A DNA stretch of 62,000 nucleotides from Acanthaster planci (taxonomy: Eukaryota > Echinodermata > Asteroidea > Valvatida > Acanthasteridae). How positions within the stretch are numbered: position 1 is the first letter of the stretch; each line of letters opens with the position of its first letter. Below, in pieces: positions 37,301-52,300 of this stretch. A program made the position numbers and the translations under genes. Where the stretch lies: positions 1,383,563-1,445,562 of the forward strand of contig NW_019091411.1 of the NCBI RefSeq assembly GCF_001949145.1. The letters are read 5' to 3'. The notes beneath the pieces were generated by a model. The model did no database searches and was not told the DNA's origin. It worked only from the letters and a program-made list of their open reading frames with translations.

Positions 37301-40300
37301 TGAAAGCAGAATTTAGAATGTTGGGTTTTATCTTTGGCAGATACTCTGACATCTTGGTCCACCGAGCCTTAGCTGTGGCCATCCATGCTGACCAGTCCTA
37401 CCCATCACTCTTGGACAAACAGAAAGTGCAGGTAAACTTGTGTTACTTTTAAAGCTGAGTTTTGCCTGAGACAATAATTACTATAGTCATTAATAAGTCT
37501 ACACTGATCACAGTGGCTTGATATCTTAGTTACTTCATTGAATTATATACATATGGAAGTCTCATATTGGCGATGTGTACTTTTAACATTGTTTCATGAT
37601 GGTCCTTGATTACAAAAAGAAGTAATAAAATTAGCACAATGTAAGAGTGTTTAAAGTTAAAACAGTTATTTGCCAAAAGGAAGAATAGTTGAAATAATGT
37701 TACTGAGATTCGTGGCATTTGTAATTTGGTTCTACGAGTATTGATAAAAATCAAATGACCTGTCATTAAAGCTCATGCACTGACCTAACTATTTGAAACA
37801 AGGCACCAGACAAGGTACCATGTGATCTTGTCAGCATTGAATCAGCAGAGAAATGAAAACTTGGTGAAACTTGTCTTTTGTTTAGCAGCCATTTGCTAGC
37901 AAATAGTATATTAACAGACATTTTTCACGTTGCAAACTATTTGCATAGCAGAAGTATCACCGTTGGTTGGTCGGTTTTTCCATAAAATGTTCACTTGTTC
38001 CACTAGTTTTAAGGAGGGTCCTGTTTCATTTTGTATTAACTAGCATTCAAAAGTAGCATTTATTATTTGGTGTTTTGATAGCTACGAGAGACATTTTAAC
38101 ACGTTGTGAGCTACTCTTTTGCCTTTGTATTGATGGCCAGCCATTTACTAGTGACCAGGCAGAAATATGACTGTGACATAGGCAGAACAGACCATATTAG
38201 GGTGTCGATTGATTTGCTGGTTTTGAAATAATCTGACAACAACTACTAAAACATGTTTACTGAAATGTTTGCACACTGGTGAAATGCATTCTTTAATTTG
38301 GGGTACCGGTATATTTGCAGTTTGTTAAATTTTACATTGTTGGACAACAGAATGCAAAGTTTGGGAATAGAATAATGCTTGAAAAGTGAAATGTAAAAGT
38401 GAACTTTGAAAAGTGAACACTACTTCAGTTTTAAAGAATTAGATCGTCAATTGATCTGTATTTGCTGTGCCCATATTGAGAGAGAGAGGGAGAGAGAAGA
38501 TATTGTAATGACCAAATTGTAAACTTATTGCAAAGTTGGGTTGGTAGAATCCGAAAACTTTTGTCTCTTTGATGTGGAATTAGTTCCTGACTGTTGGTAA
38601 TTCTTCTGCCAGACCATGTGTAACCACCTGAATATACGTCACCGCATGGCGCAGTATGCAGGCCGGGCGTCAGTAGCTCTTCACACTCAGGTAAGTGCCG
38701 TTATGCTTCACAATCACTCTGTAGATCATGACTCTGTAACAGGGAGGATTTCTCGACCTGAGTAAAGTAGTTTTGCCAATACAGAAGAATTTGAATTTAT
38801 TTATTCTTTAAGTGGGACAAAAAAGTTTTCATTGTTATCATAGTGGAATGTTACTTTCAAAAACCTTTTCCATTAAAATTTTAAAATGAAAGGTATATAT
38901 GAGGTCAAATACTAAGTTAACTTTTTAACGGGCAGTAACGAAGCTTGAACATTAGCCAAACAGATGACAAAAGTTTGGTTTTGGATGTGATGTTGTAGGT
39001 CAGTTGAGCTGTGTCACCACAGTTCACCTTGATGGGTGGAAGTCATCAGAAATAATACCAAAAGGCAGCTGCATCTGTAGGGGTTCCGTAGAGATGACCA
39101 CTCAGGCACTGGTCACTCTCTGTTGGATATTTGTTGCTGGAGCCCGACTCACATTAGACAAACTTATTGTGTCGAAAGGTTGTGATAAGCCCAGTTTAAA
39201 ATGTTACCAAATTTGTCTTCAAGGTGTCAATCTTCATTTTCTCCCCCAAATCCTTGTGAACTAAATTTCATTTACCCCTGTCCTGGAAATGGGTTCAGAA
39301 ATATATTGGCCTTGGTTTTGACATTCAATCGGGATGAAAACTTTAAGCATCAGGTGAAGCGGAATTGTAGACTAGTTGGTGTTGGTGGTTGACTCTAACA
39401 TCCAGACAGAGATTCATCTAGGTTTGAGACACATCACCTGAATATTTATGTCCCACACAGTCAGAACTACTTTTTGTTAACATAATGGGCCGAGCTGTAA
39501 TATCATGCAGCCTTGTACTGTAGTAGGAAGTTTCCCGTTTTATTGCCACTGACATCATGCGGTTGATCTGGAATGACCTTATTTGTATATCTCCATTGAA
39601 ATGCTGTTATCTGTAAGTCACCTCGTTCCTTAAGCCTATGCCAAACCCATCTGATAACATTAATACCCAGAAATCAACCAAGGCATATTTGTTCTCTGTA
39701 AATACTGTCTGATAAGGCTGGTTCTAATCGCCATGGGGGTTTGTTGGGGGAGGGGGTTGTTCTTTGTTTAAAAGATGAGTCATATCATTATTTGGATTCT
39801 TTCTTATATATATTTTTTTTATCAATAGTTGTCATCCTTAGAATTGCTCCATCAAATCCTGAATTCTAGTACAGTAAGAATAATGTAAAGACAATCATGT
39901 GACAGCATCAGCCCCAGCGTGAATGTTCCTAACTTCATTCAGAGTAGGTTCCTGTTGTGAATAGATTATCTTTTCATCATTGTTGCAATATTTCCCGATA
40001 TCAAACAGCTGCATAGTGCGTTATTCCGATCAGAGACAAGTCAATTTTTGTCATTGTCTCCCCACGGTCAGCCCATCACGGCCCCTCACGGCCCCTCATT
40101 CAAATCCCACAAACTAATCAGGTGACTCATAACTTAGCTTGCAGTGTGTCCGCAAGTATCTGTCTGGGTTCTAAGCGGCATATATTGGCGTCTGGCTGTG
40201 GGCAGGTAATTAGACACGAGGGAGCTTGATTTGTATAATGGTTTGGTCCTTCGATTGTTATATACTCTGGCTGATGAAAGGCTATTGAAAGAAATTGTGA

Positions 40301-43300
40301 CTTCTCAGCTAGTCATAGTATTTAATAACTCATGAGTCATCTGACTATTCGCAGTTTCTCCTCCAAAACGTCAAACATGTACCCGAATTATTTGTATTAA
40401 TATGATACAAATAAATAAGTGATTGTTTGTCATTAATTCTACATGTATGCAACTGCAAATAGAAATGAAAATATCAAAATAAACAAATTCTACACTTTAC
40501 ATGTATGTCTCTGTGCAATGCTTGCATGTAAATGCTGAATAGATTATCGTAATCTCAGTGTGTCACATACAGGTTTGTAGTGTGTAGGGTTTGACCCTCA
40601 TGTATGCTAAACAAAAAAACCAAACCAAACAAAAAAAATATTGTACCTACTGCATGTATGTCCATTCACAATACTTATGCCAATTAAATCATCTTAATCT
40701 CAACATGTCAAATATGCAATGTGTTGGGTTTGACCCTCCAGTAATTGAAGTACACATGTAAATAAGAACTTAATGACATTCTGCGTTGAAAGGGCAAAAA
40801 GTGTAAGATGCCTGAGGCCAGATTTATTCCTGCTGGAGGTAAAGTTGCATATGTATGGCTCCAGAAAGTGGATATTCCATGTATAATTGAATCAACTTTA
40901 ATATCATGTACAGCATACGTATATTGTACATATCTGTACATCTATGTGCTTGTTTCGGCTGTACATGTATGTACATAGATTTATCTCATGCATGTGTGCG
41001 GCCTTTTTTTTTCTTGTGACATGCATTTTAAAAATTTGCAAAGCATTACACTTTTCAAATCACCACTTTGCAGGTTATTTTCAGAATGCTTAAATTCTAT
41101 TTTTTTTAAATTGATGATCTGCATACGGTTAAACTGAATTCCGACATTAAATCCAGAATGGTTTTCTATGCACACTAGCAAGGATTTCATTAAAACAAAT
41201 AATCCAATTTGTAGCTTTCATGAAATCTTCGGGAAGAAACTGATGCTGTGTATTTTGCACATTAATAATGGAAAAGATAATTGGTTTGATGTCATGAAGT
41301 TGCTTATTGGAAAAGTAGTTCCGGCAAATGCATTCTAAGTTTTAAAAAGTTGCATCCGAGCCAAAGGAAGTGAAAGAAAAGTGAACCTGATTTTTTTTTT
41401 CAGTTTAATCCATAAGTGTTGTTAGGAATGTAAGCTGAAAGTGCAAAATAACGCCTTTTCCTCAATGTTCCATGCTGTTTACTTAAATTAATTGTGTTTC
41501 AGGAATTGGAATACAAAATAGTGCCATTAAAGTCACCAACAATTTCTAGGGCTGCTGTACACACCCACACCTGTCTACTTTTGATTGGTGGGGATGGGGG
41601 AGTAAAGTAGTTCCGGCAAATAGTTTTTATTTTACTTCATTTCCTGGTGCCTTGGTAATGGTGGAGCCACACAATCATTGCCCAACTCATCGAGGAAGTA
41701 TGCATTGTCAAATGAACTTTGACTTTTGGCAGAGTTGACCTGGTGTACTGTTCCACAGAGCCCCATCAATGATAGCTCTTCACAAGGGCAGAGGAAGTCA
41801 AAGTTTCAGCTTAAGAGTGTACATGTATATTATGATTATGAAATACTCTGCCAAGAGTCTAGTATGTCAAAGATATATTTCAGTGATGGGGTATAGGGAG
41901 TTTCATTTACATCTACAGTGCATAGACCCACATGCATTAACATAAATCATGAATGTAGGTTGAACTGGTGGTAGGGTTTGGAGGCCACACTTGGTGATTG
42001 AGTAGAAGTACATGTAAATTCAGGATTTAAGGTGAATGGGGATGCTGCATAGCAAGTGCAGTTGGAATTTTTATGGAAAGGAAATCTGGGTTGATAGACA
42101 GTAACTCTCATGGGTGTGGCCAATGCACAAAGTACTCGACTCGGACCAAAAATTCCTCCATGCTTGAATTATGCTTGACCCATGCTTGACCACAGTTGAG
42201 TTCGGGGTACATGTAACATGCACATGTACATGTAGAAGCCACATCCCCTTTGTATGTTTGTGTCACAAGTTCCTTTTGTCTCAAATTGCACATCAGCAGT
42301 GGCATACAAGTAGCTTTCTCTTAATTTCACATAATTTGGTGAATTTTGAAATATTATGTTTTGTGAGTTGGCAGAGATGGATTATCAGGATATGTGTCAG
42401 TTCCTTAAAACATACCTTAGTTCTTGGGTTGCATTAGCATACGCCTACACATATGGTGAAACCAACAACCACTGATGTTCAAAGTTTCATGATATTGGAT
42501 TTTGTACAGGATTATGCTGTTCACATAGATTATGTACCATTCATACATATGTACATGTAGGCCCTATTGTTTGATTCACAGTGGCAAATACCCAGTGTAG
42601 CCAACATCCCGGGGAAAGACTTTGGTCTATATTATTACATTTGCAATAAACAGGTACTACACTGTGGGTGTGACCTTTCCTGTTCATTATGATAAACTGT
42701 TTTTATTCTGTGAACCCTCATGACCGTATTCAGAGGTACATTATAAATTGTAACTGTCTGACAACATGCCTGCACCTAGTTTCAGTGGACAGTTTCTTTT
42801 TGATCCACACCTGTCAGTGCAAAAAGGAACTACCGGTATTTGTGAGCCTTTTTTGTCAGCTGTGATGAAGATGATATACAGACCAAATCCTGGATTAAAA
42901 ACAATTTCCTGGACAACAAATACTCTGGTTATTGCTAGGATATCTTGCGCCACTTGTCTGATGTACATTTACATTTATGAGACCCACGTCCCACTCTACA
43001 ACAAGCAGAGATAAAACCTGGTATCGGGACCAGGTGCAAGTCCAGCAGGAGTTGGTGTGGTATTAATAGGCAAGGCTTATTTTCCCTGTCATAAATTGCC
43101 CCGCCTGTCATAAAATTGTAAACATTGGCAAAGCATGGGACAGAGTGTCCTTTGTTGGTTGCAGCTTGCATGTTCATAGAAGAATTCTGTGAGTGCTTCA
43201 AACTTGGCAATCAAAAAAGATCAAAGATGTGCAGAACAGACAAACATACATGTTGGCTCTAGACATTGTACCTGCTACTGCAAACCTTAAATGGAAAGTA

Positions 43301-46300
43301 TGTTCATAGCCCTAACAGTCCCAAATCCTCCGATTTCAATATGATTTTACATACACCCTAGGGGGTTAGGGCTTAATACAGCCCATGTCTGTGTGAACAA
43401 TAGAATTGAGATATTGACAACACCTACGTGTGCCAGTTCCCTTTTTAGCCTTCATGTCATTTGCTCAATTCTGCTCAACCAGCCAGTGCACTGGCTTTAT
43501 GTGTTTTCATGTGCATTTATGAACTCAAAACATGACAGCATTGTTAGAGCAGCAATAAATTAGAACTGTCAGTGTAAGCCATCAAACTCAACACCAAGCC
43601 CATATTTATTCTGCAGCTGATAGGAGTCGTGGATATTGTTCGTGGGTGGAGACTGTTGTTCTTTTGACATTCCAAGGACTGTCTGGTGCAGTTGGAAAGC
43701 AGCTGTGCAGGGAATCCATGCTGAGTGGAGGTGTGATGGTCTTTTGCAACCCTTTTCACTTAACTGCTTCCGTACTATGCACATGTACAACACCAATTCA
43801 GCGTAAAGGAGATTCTGTACTAAAAGCTCACATTGTGCATGCTCATTATGAGAAGTATCATGAATTGAATTTCTTTGCATTTGTTGTAGCGGTTGATTTC
43901 ATCTGGTAAACTCCGAAATTGAATGTTAGAATTTGAGCAAACATAGAAAACAGAACGAGGAAGACAATGCTTATTTAAACAGCTTTTCCTTGTTTTGTTT
44001 TGAATCCAGGATGTTGTGAAATGCTGTAAGAGTGCTAATTCATTCGGTCAGGGCAGTGATGTGGGTTTTTGTCCCCAGTAAATCGCAGATTAACGTGTGA
44101 ATGAGTGGGACTGTTGAAAGTAATGATGAATGATTGAGATTCTTGCTGGAAATCTTATTATGATCCACTCAATCACGCTTAAAGGGCCTAGATGATAACA
44201 GGCTGACTTCATGGAGCTACAGAAATCAGTTAAACGTGGATTAAATTGGCATAGCAAATAGAGGGTCTTCAGCCCAACCTGTCATTTGACGTACCTGTAA
44301 ATTATTGGCGTGAAATGCTCCGGGCTGAGTTTTGCCAAGCACATCTCTCTGATCCTCTGGCAAATTTTCTGTTTTGCTGCTCAGAGACGTTAAGCCTACT
44401 TCTGATGCACAGTAATACCCTCACAAAATGTCACATCTACGTAGAGATGAACATAGCAAGGATGATCCTATCCCCAAGAAGTTTGTAGAATCATATTTAG
44501 ATGTTTTGCATCTTCTGTTTAATATCAAACCTAAATTCTTCACTTCTGAGGATTTGCAGTTTTTTTGCCTTTGAGAATGATTCTGCTAAGATTGAAACGT
44601 CAGGCCCTCCATATTTTGAGACTTGCAGTTTATAATTAATTGTGTATACAGAATCTTTTTGTAGAGTGCCTCCAATGTGATATCATATTTACATTTTCTC
44701 AAAATGTGTTTCTCATTTACCTTTACAGGTGTTTAAAGCACAGGTTTGTGATATAAAGTGGTACATGTCCATACACATATCTCATACGTTAATTCATCCC
44801 CCATAAGAAATCACCCACCCATTCGTTAGTCATCCACCCGCTCACTTTTTTCCTACCAGCATAAGTACTAAACCCAGGTCAACATTTTTTTTAAAGTAGA
44901 CATTACACAAATACATGTACATCTCCTGATACAGGCACTATTGATCTGTAGTGTCTAATATTGTTTGGCCTAGTCTCTCTCCCATTATGCATTTTTGCAC
45001 TCTGTTGAATAACGTTATTGAATTTTGTCAGTCACTTGTCCAAGGCATTATTGTGGAAATGGCATCGAAGAGTGTTACAGGTGAATTTGTTTTCCTAACA
45101 ACTTCAAGGACTCCGCTGTAGAAACGTTTGGTGGTGACTGGTTCCAATGAATCGCACATGTTGCACATATACACATGTATACATATGCATGCCTGTAAGA
45201 GGGGCATCAGAGACTTACTTTGAAGTACATATACAATGTACATGTACAATATGTGTACACCAACAGACTTTTTTTGAAACAGTGCATTTCACTTCCTGTA
45301 AGGCTGTCCTTTCCTCTGTGGTTTTACAGAAAATGAAAGCCATGCTGGTAGAGGTTATAGCTTTTGCCTGAGGCCCATTTGGGGTGGCACCTTGGTTTGC
45401 ATATGTAGCCAAGTCTGTTCTTGAAATTAACTCAGTTGTTAAGCATTGCAGTAACGCCAAAATTTCATGGAGCGCTCACTGTTTGCGTGCTCTCTGATTC
45501 TAATAACCAAAGAGGAGCCTTATCCATCCACAGAAATTGTTACCTTTGGTCATAAAAATTTATGCAGTTAAATTATAAATGGAAAACATAATTGCTGGAG
45601 TTTCTTGCATCTCGGGAGCTTTTCTTTAATTAAAAATGTACACCTGTTTCCGCATAATTTGTTGAAAACTCTTGTTGTTACTCTGTAAGCTGGGGTTGTG
45701 CCATTTGTTGGGAGTACATATACATACGTGTACATAAAGGTTTATGTAATGGCCATCTGTCGGTATAGACCTACACACACATGTACATGTATGTCGAGAT
45801 TTCTTGCTTGCCAGATTGTAATGATACAACCCACTGGTCGTCCACTGTTTTGCATGACTATTGGAGCAAAGCCACATGGTCGAAAGAGGATAATAAGTGT
45901 CCTTGGGATTCAGCACAGGTGGACAGTACATGTACCTTAAGCCTGAATCCCTAACTATCTAGAGCTGGGCCATTTATTCAGAGCCCTGATTTTATCAGAG
46001 CTTTTTTTTTTTGTTGTTGGCCACCTCTTGACTGAAATTTGGTGTTTGTTTTCATTGCCTCTTGCATGCACCACAGAGTCAGACATGATGTATACATGTA
46101 CATGTAATTATAAATTTACAGCATACTTGCTTTGCAGATTATCGGCTGGCCAACATAAAAATCAGTCATTCAAAACCAATTTATGACTTGTTTTGCTCTT
46201 AAGTGAGGGTTATACAGTCGTGCTCAGAGAACAGCAAAATCCATTTTGGTTTGCCATTAAAATTGCCCATGTTTTGTTTGAGAAATGTTATTCCTCCATT

Positions 46301-49300
46301 TTACCATTTATCCCCATGCTTTTAGTATCCCAAATACGTGTACATTGTTATTATATGGAGATGTTGGAGATGTGGGTAGAATGTTCATGAGCCTTGGATT
46401 GTGGGCTTGGAATGTGTGTGGGAGTAAGTACAGAACGTCCCTTTCACCTGTCTCAGTTTTCACTCTCACTGTTTGAACAGTTCTAGAAACCTACAACAAT
46501 GTGGAGGTCATTTTTTTTTAAATGACACGTGCTTCACATAGAACACCCTTTCCTTCCCTCTTTTTAAAGCCCTGTATGCATGATGTTATACACTTCAACC
46601 CAGGTGTATTGTCTAGCTGTGTACTGTGACCAGACAAGTCCTGTGGCGTGATCCCTCTGTCTGTACGTTACATGTACATGCACATGTACACAGGAAGGCA
46701 TGCATATGGGGCTGAGTGCAGATCCTGCCCAACAAGGAAATGTAAATAGTTCTGGTACAGGGAGTGGCAGGAATCCGAGTGAGAAGGCAGTATGCACAAA
46801 CTATCATTTTATGAACGTTTAGAAGTAACACTCTTGCCAGCGATAATTTCCCAGTGTAAACCTTTGGGCCGAAAATTGCAGTCACTGCACACGTAGGATT
46901 CTTTAAATTATAGTTCGAAGCCCCCAAGTTTTTTTGAGTGTAGAGCATTATTTTCACATCACATGAGGCATTTGTAGAAGTAAAATGATGTACGTGTACC
47001 TGACAAGTGCAGTAATAATCCTCATGTAAGAATCCAAGATTTACCAGTCACTGGAGATTGAAATGTTTCCTCACACATTTTCACTTTTGGAGTAAATCGT
47101 ACTATTAACTGCACTGCATGTACATAAGTAGGAGAGGAAATGTATTCAGCTAAGGTTAAAGTTTTCAGTGGAAATTCGTCCATACACAAGCTTTTTAAAA
47201 TTTTAATTATTGTATTTTTTTCAAAAATCAATCTTATTTTGCACACCCATCTTAGTTTAATCCCAAACTGAGAATGGCAAATTATTATCAATGTTGCTGA
47301 TGTTAAATGTCTAATGGAGTGTAATGAATGACCAAGGAGTGACAAAGCGCGAACTGCAGCACCTCACAGCCAACTTGCATCTTGGGACTGTTTACACAAA
47401 TGTTCTCCCTGTTCAGAGCTCCCCATGTGTCCTCACTGTGCATATTTCTCTCATGACCTCATCATGACTCACGTCTGCCGCAGCCAGTCTGCAATGCTGG
47501 GCCCTCTGCACAAAGGCATCTGTTATTGTCATATGTGTTTGACCTCATACATGTAATCTCTGAACAGTCTTTGTATTTTCCCATGAGGCCCCCTCGCCTA
47601 TAAAAGTATTGGTCATCAGTTTTTTATTTATTTTTTTTTCTTTTGGCATCGTTTGGATGCTTGGCATTTATTTGCCTTCTTATGCCACCCAAACTTTAGA
47701 ATTGATTTGAATTAAATTATGCATCAGCAAATGTGTCAAGTGTGTTAGACTGTAATGAAACTCTGTAAGTTGGGCTTGAATGCTGCAGTTAGCAGAATGT
47801 TTTTAAAAGTGTCAACAATGAGGGGTTCTTTTTCAAGTATGATGTAAATGGGAAAGCTTGATAATATCATGGAGAAATCTCCATGATAATATCTAGTAAC
47901 TGTCACGTACATGTACATGAACTGTGTTCATACTGCGCAGTGCTCATTTTTAGGGATGTGATGACATGTTTGGATCAGACCAGAGGTGACTGACTCGGAC
48001 ATATCAGTCTTCATGTTCTTTGAAGGAACAAGTTTTGAGCTTTTCAGGGTCTTTCTGTCCAGTACACATTTTTGACGTACATGTACACACATGTCAGTGC
48101 TAAGTGAACTTTAAATGTAGTGTTCGAATGCAGTTCTTGAAAGTGTTACTTCGTGTCCTATTTAACGTGATTTTGAAAAAATTTGGGGGGTTGTGTCAGT
48201 TTAAGGGCATTTTGGTGCATTTTTGGTGGTTGTGCTAAGACATGTTTGCATATTTGTGAGCAGAAGTGTGATGTTACCGGCAGAGATCTTAGTGTTACAG
48301 CAGATGGATGATTTGCTGTTGCAGATCATGACAGTGGGCCAATTGACAAACTTCCGTCACAAATATTTCACATCTGTGAATAATTTGGGGTTCATATTTT
48401 TAATAAAAACAACCACTTAGTTAACAGAATCACCCTTTTAATGAAATCACAGCTACATCGTTCCCAATTCCCAGGAAAAGCATGGAAAATCGGAAATGTT
48501 TAAAAAGTGCACTTTTCATTGAGATTAACCAAACATAAGATGTCAGTTAGTTGAAAAGTTGCATAAAACATGTTCAAAAGTAAAATTCACATTTATGGAC
48601 TTTTTGAGGCATAATGGAATGCATACAGGATGAGAGAGAGAGAGAGATGGCTTTTGTGCAGACTTTTTTTTCAGTTATTTACATTGGAACAGCATATGAT
48701 AATTAGTTGAGCTAACGAACCAGAGGAAAACAGTAACCAGACACTCTGAAGACCTAACAAGCTCATTATTTTTAAAAAGGTCACTTTCGGTTGTCATTCA
48801 ATATCCAGTGAGTCATCGCAGACTCACATGTTCCCATTGAATGATGTACAAGCAAAGCGAAACCCTGAAATGTAGTCTCCAGACCGTACCAAGGAGCCCA
48901 ACATCATTGAGGCACAGTTTTTTATGTTGCATTACAATTCTGCCCTGCCTGATGGCATTTCGTGAAACTCCCATTGTAATTCAGATTCAGTTCACCACCA
49001 CCTCTCTTCTTCTCTCACTGCTCAGTGATATGTCACCTGCATAATCAAGTTCAAGACTAGTCAAAGCATGCAGTGTGGGGAAAGTATGTCATTCCTTAAC
49101 CTTTTTTGCACGGAGAAGATCCCTAAGCGGTCTGACTGCCTACAGCAAACCAATTCATGATGACAGGGCTTGTCCCACTCAGGATATTAATATTTCCGTT
49201 CAGACACCTTACCCCTGTTGTACCCCTCCAGCTTCTTGACTCCATGAGGAAAAACACCCTTTTCCTGCACTTTCGACGAATCAAGTTTTCAAGTTCAGTG

Positions 49301-52300
49301 AGACTGTGGAATGCTTCATCAGGAATTTTGTTTCCTATCTCAACAATTGGATTTGCTTTAGTGTTTTAATAAACGACTATATGCAGAATTTCCATCCTAC
49401 AGTAATCCTGAGCCTGGGCTGCGGTTGATGTCCTTATTGGAGACTTCGACTGCCACAATCTCCTCCAACATTGGCACTGACTCTTCAGTCTCCTTCATGT
49501 AGAATTGATAAAATTCACCATTTTATGGCTTTCCCCCAACAGCGTCAGATTTCCAGATCATCCAGGTACAGAGATTTCAGAGGAGAAGTATGTGGGCTCA
49601 TTTTTCTTGTTGAAAAGGTTGTCAGAAGTATGATGAATTACATGAAAAAAAAATCAGGTTCAGAAACTCTGACTCTGCCGTAAATGCTGGAACATTAGCC
49701 TTTCAGCTGTCTGAGTCAATCCATTCAGCATGAAGTGCTCATTACAGATAACTATTGCAAGCAGTGTATCTTGCCCTGTTGCCTTGAATGTAAGAAATAG
49801 ACATGGCAAGTCTTCAGACCAAGGATATGGACTTGAAAGTTCCTAGGACTGTGGCCTTTCTGTCGATGCCATATGTGTAAATTTACATACTTTGTGCATA
49901 AATCATTAACATATAAATTCTACCAAAAAAAGTCGACATCTCCCCAGTGGGATGTTCAGATGTGATATTCATCCTGGGTTCAAATTTAAGCAACTGTGTG
50001 AGCGCCTGCAAATTTCAGAGCAGCATTTCATATCATGAGATGCATTTTTTACACTTGTCAATATCACCCTGAGTAGTTATTTGTTCCAGGAGAGTGATTT
50101 GAATGTGGCAGGTCAGAGAACCAAAAGCTGAAGTAATATTCACGTTGTGCATTTGGCCTGTGGTTGATTCTTTTCATTATTTCATATCCAACTGTAATTG
50201 CCAGGGTGTACATGCTTCACGTAGCAAAGATGAAGGATGCATCTATGTGTACAATTATCTAGGACTAGAGATTAGAGTGTGTTGGTACATGTAGCTTCTC
50301 TTCCCAAACACACTCATGCAAAAGTGAAAATACGGAATTGGAATCACCGGTCTGGTGTTTTTATATCGTAGGCTTTCACATCACTGTTATCCCGTTAAAG
50401 GAAACGCAGCCGTTCCTGATATCTTATCTGTTGATTTGCAGCCTTCCATTTCCTTGTTTCTGGTTCCCGTTTGTTGGCTTAATGCCAGGAAGGAGGATGT
50501 GAAATAGGATAAATTTGGGGACAATTCAAATACCTTCTGGACATACCACCCAAACCAGGAAACCACGTTTTCCATTACAGTCCAGGTCCAATGTCACCCT
50601 GAATTAATATTTTGAGCTTGTCAGGTTTGCATTGCATTTTCCCATATGCATAATGATCCAAAGTTAAAGCAGCAGTCATTTTTTTATGTTCAGCTGTTCC
50701 TTTGGGAACCTGTTACTCAAACTAAAGGCCACTCTTTCCTGACACACCAATGCATCAGCTCATGTCTGAGCCAATAAATTGCCTACATCTAGGCCTTGTC
50801 AAAAATAGATCCGCCTCCACCCCACCCCCACAAGTTTGTGAACCGTGACCTCTCGCAAGATGAAGGTTAATTAAGCCTTCTCATGTTTTGTTCTATTTCA
50901 AAATGGGAATTGTGCCTAAACCTTATTGTATCTTGGCATTATTTTTTCACTGTAGATATTTTTATTTTGGATCTGGTAAAACACTAGCTCTAAAATTTTC
51001 AACTTTTTTTTTTAACCCAGGCCTTCTCATGTGACTTAACATGTGGCATGTAATGTGAATAAGGCCTTATTTGAGTTTCATTCAAACAAAAACTTTGAAA
51101 CACTGACTTGCTCCAATGTTCATTTTAAGAATATTTTCAGACAAAAGATGCATGTGCCACATACGGGCATAGAGCTTCATCACATAGGTTAAGGCAAGCT
51201 TTGGTTTATCTTTATTGCATAGATTCATGTGTATTGGTGCAAGAACAAATGCACACACCGTATCTTATTCACAATAAATGATGATCATTTTCATAGAGAA
51301 GCTTTGCACCCAACCATTCTCGTATTGCCTCCAATTGCTTAATATACTAGAGAAGCCTTGTAAAGTGCCAGTGCAGAAAAAAAACCTCAGAATACCAGAC
51401 ATTATTCAAATTGTGAATTGCTCATTTTTGTGAATAGCTCATTTTGGCTATACATTGTGCATGTGGCTGGCTTTTTGTAAGCATTCAGACAAATGCAGCG
51501 AATGCATCGCCACTGGCTAGCCCTCCATCTGTGCTCTAACAATAAAACAGAAACTGAAACTGAAATGGTGTGCAGACCTAGAGAGAAGGACTATTAAGAC
51601 AGGCTGGGAATTATATACTGTAGGCTTACTTCGTAAAACAGGGGAAAAGAAACTGCATGTACAGTTATGAAAACTTACTTTTTATAACTCTGGGTGGCCA
51701 AATACAAAGTGCAGACATGTTTAACTTCAGCCCATAATCTTTTTTGTCCCCCAATTTTTTTTGTTTGTGGTTCCAGGCATGTTCCATATAATTGTGCTCT
51801 CTGAGTCTAAAAGTTTCTTGGACAATAATAAATATTTCCAAAAGTAGCTGACAGGTCAGGCTCGTTTGAGCTTCACGTTGTTGTGTTGTAAGTCCTGGTA
51901 ACCGATGACCACACACTGAATAGGGTAAGGGTAATAGAGGACACGTAAAAGGTCTCGCACTTGTCCAGACTCTGTACAGACTGTCACAGGAATTGTGTAT
52001 TCTTATTCAAATGAGACATTTGAGTAGCAACCCAGTTACATGCTATTTTAAATGATGGAAGTAGACCACGGCCTGCCGACATTGAATGTGCAGTTTTCTG
52101 CAGGTACGGTTGAACCTTGTTAAAAAGAGCATTGTTAATACAAGATTCTGCGTAAGACAAGGAAATTGTTAGGTCCCAATCCTTTCTTTTTCATTGTTTT
52201 CATTCCTGATAATACAAGGTTCCTGTTATAACAAAGTAATTTGCCAAGTTCAAAGGACTTCTTATTAACGATGTTCAACATGTAATTGTAATTGCATGTA

